This document shows, in pieces, positions 63,301 through 64,000 of a stretch of 64,000 nucleotides of DNA (within the stretch, counting starts at the first letter, position 1; each line of letters starts with the position of its first letter). Source of the stretch: Dysidea avara (Eukaryota > Porifera > Demospongiae > Dictyoceratida > Dysideidae); contig NC_089272.1 in NCBI RefSeq assembly GCF_963678975.1, positions 59,656,574-59,720,573 of the forward strand. The letters run 5' to 3'. Under the pieces are notes generated by a model. It searched no databases. It saw only the letters and a list, made by a program, of their open reading frames with translations, and was not told the DNA's origin. A program made the position numbers and the translations under genes.

Positions 63301-63688
63301 ATTTGTGGGAAAAAACACGATAGTCAAACTATAAAACAGTTTAGAAGATACTTCTGTGTGTAATATGTTGGTTAAAGTGGTTTGTTTAACAAGCGCTTCC
63401 TTAGCAGTATATAGCAACGTAATTGAACGAATAGGGGAGTTTAGTATAAGCGTCTAGGAATGCAATTAGCGTTAATTGCATATTGTGCAACCACTGGATG
63501 CTCTGGATGCCCATAAAATTGTATTGAAGCCATTGTGAAAACGATGATAACCGACAATAAAACCTCCGTTGCTTACAAAGTATACGGTATGTTCCAATTT
63601 TCTGTACATAGATAGGAGGGTTCCGTACAAAATGCACTAAAAGGGGTTCATTTCCTACACTACTATAGGGGAGATTTAGCGCCACAAG

Positions 63689-63830
63689 CACTAAATCTTC
63701 CCTACAGTAATGTAGGAGATGAATTATGCTCAACACTAAATCTTCCCTACATTAGTGTAGGAACTATATTGTGCTCCAGGCACTAAATCTTCCCTACATT
63801 AGTGTAGGAACTATATTGTGCTCAGGCACT
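63689..63830. repeat. Short tandem array, period about 46 bp
   Basis: CACTAAATCTTCCCTACA starts at 63689, 63734 and 63781, with TTAGTGTAGGAACTATATTG in the later units. Each unit contains the small palindrome CCTACATTAGTGTAGG. Confidence 0.85.
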
Positions 63831-64000
63831 AAATTCTATTGAAGTGATCATAGTGAATTGTTGCTGTTTTAGTTGCAATACTTCAACTGCTTGTACTTTA
63901 TTTTCCATACAACCTCATAACAGCCTTCTACCTTTGATGCTAAGGCAGTAGTACCCTTTGATTCCTGGTATAACATATTGTAAACATGTGACTATGGGTT
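63831..64000. other. Right edge, nothing recognised
   Basis: No gene or repeat was identified in the last 170 bases. Confidence 0.3.

Overview
This looks like nuclear DNA from an early-branching marine metazoan, most likely a demosponge. The evidence is spliced genes with GT-AG introns and the standard metazoan alpha-tubulin exon layout, AT-rich intergenic DNA full of eukaryotic transposon remnants, a secreted Cys-rich protein of a type I associate with sponges and cnidarians, and a tyrosine-kinase-like kinase of unusual architecture. Species and phylum are inference; no database search was possible.

Bases 1-25.9 kb hold a head-to-tail, all-minus-strand alpha-tubulin cluster of seven loci. 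From 5' to 3' on the minus strand these are G (23143-25172, intact), F (21357-22855, broken), E (18706-21099, one in-frame stop), an orphan exon 1-2 fragment (18136-18421), a fragment fused to a gypsy pol remnant (3790-4124), B (534-2411, intact) and A (1-239, cut by the window edge). Neighbours sit under 300 bp apart. A-B and F-G are copies of one segmental duplication (1-3138 and 22627-25894). The 18 kb between them contains a decayed DDE transposase (6.3-8.2 kb), a complete but dead hAT element with 8-bp target-site duplications (10107-12921), several MITEs and a dispersed 75-bp-period repeat.

Bases 25.5-30 kb are dominated by inverted repeats (foldback elements). At 30400-31941 is an intact single-exon gene for a kinase / coiled-coil / receiver-like-domain protein. 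Its 5' half and upstream flank are duplicated at 59466-62870. That second copy is a pseudogene split by a 5'-truncated non-LTR retrotransposon with 6-bp target-site duplications.

Bases 33-53 kb are gene-poor. They hold foldback MITEs (including an 821-bp palindrome at 39848-40668), a pogo-like MITE, SINE copies, a degenerate multi-exon DUF7869-like gene (41354-44262) and one intact gene for a secreted fibrinogen-like-motif protein (48040-49053). A better-preserved DUF7869-like copy lies at 53523-56439. A decayed immunoglobulin-domain gene lies at 57480-58920 with transposon debris in its intron.

Only four loci look functional: tubulins B and G, the kinase, and the secreted protein. A may also be functional, but most of it lies outside the window.
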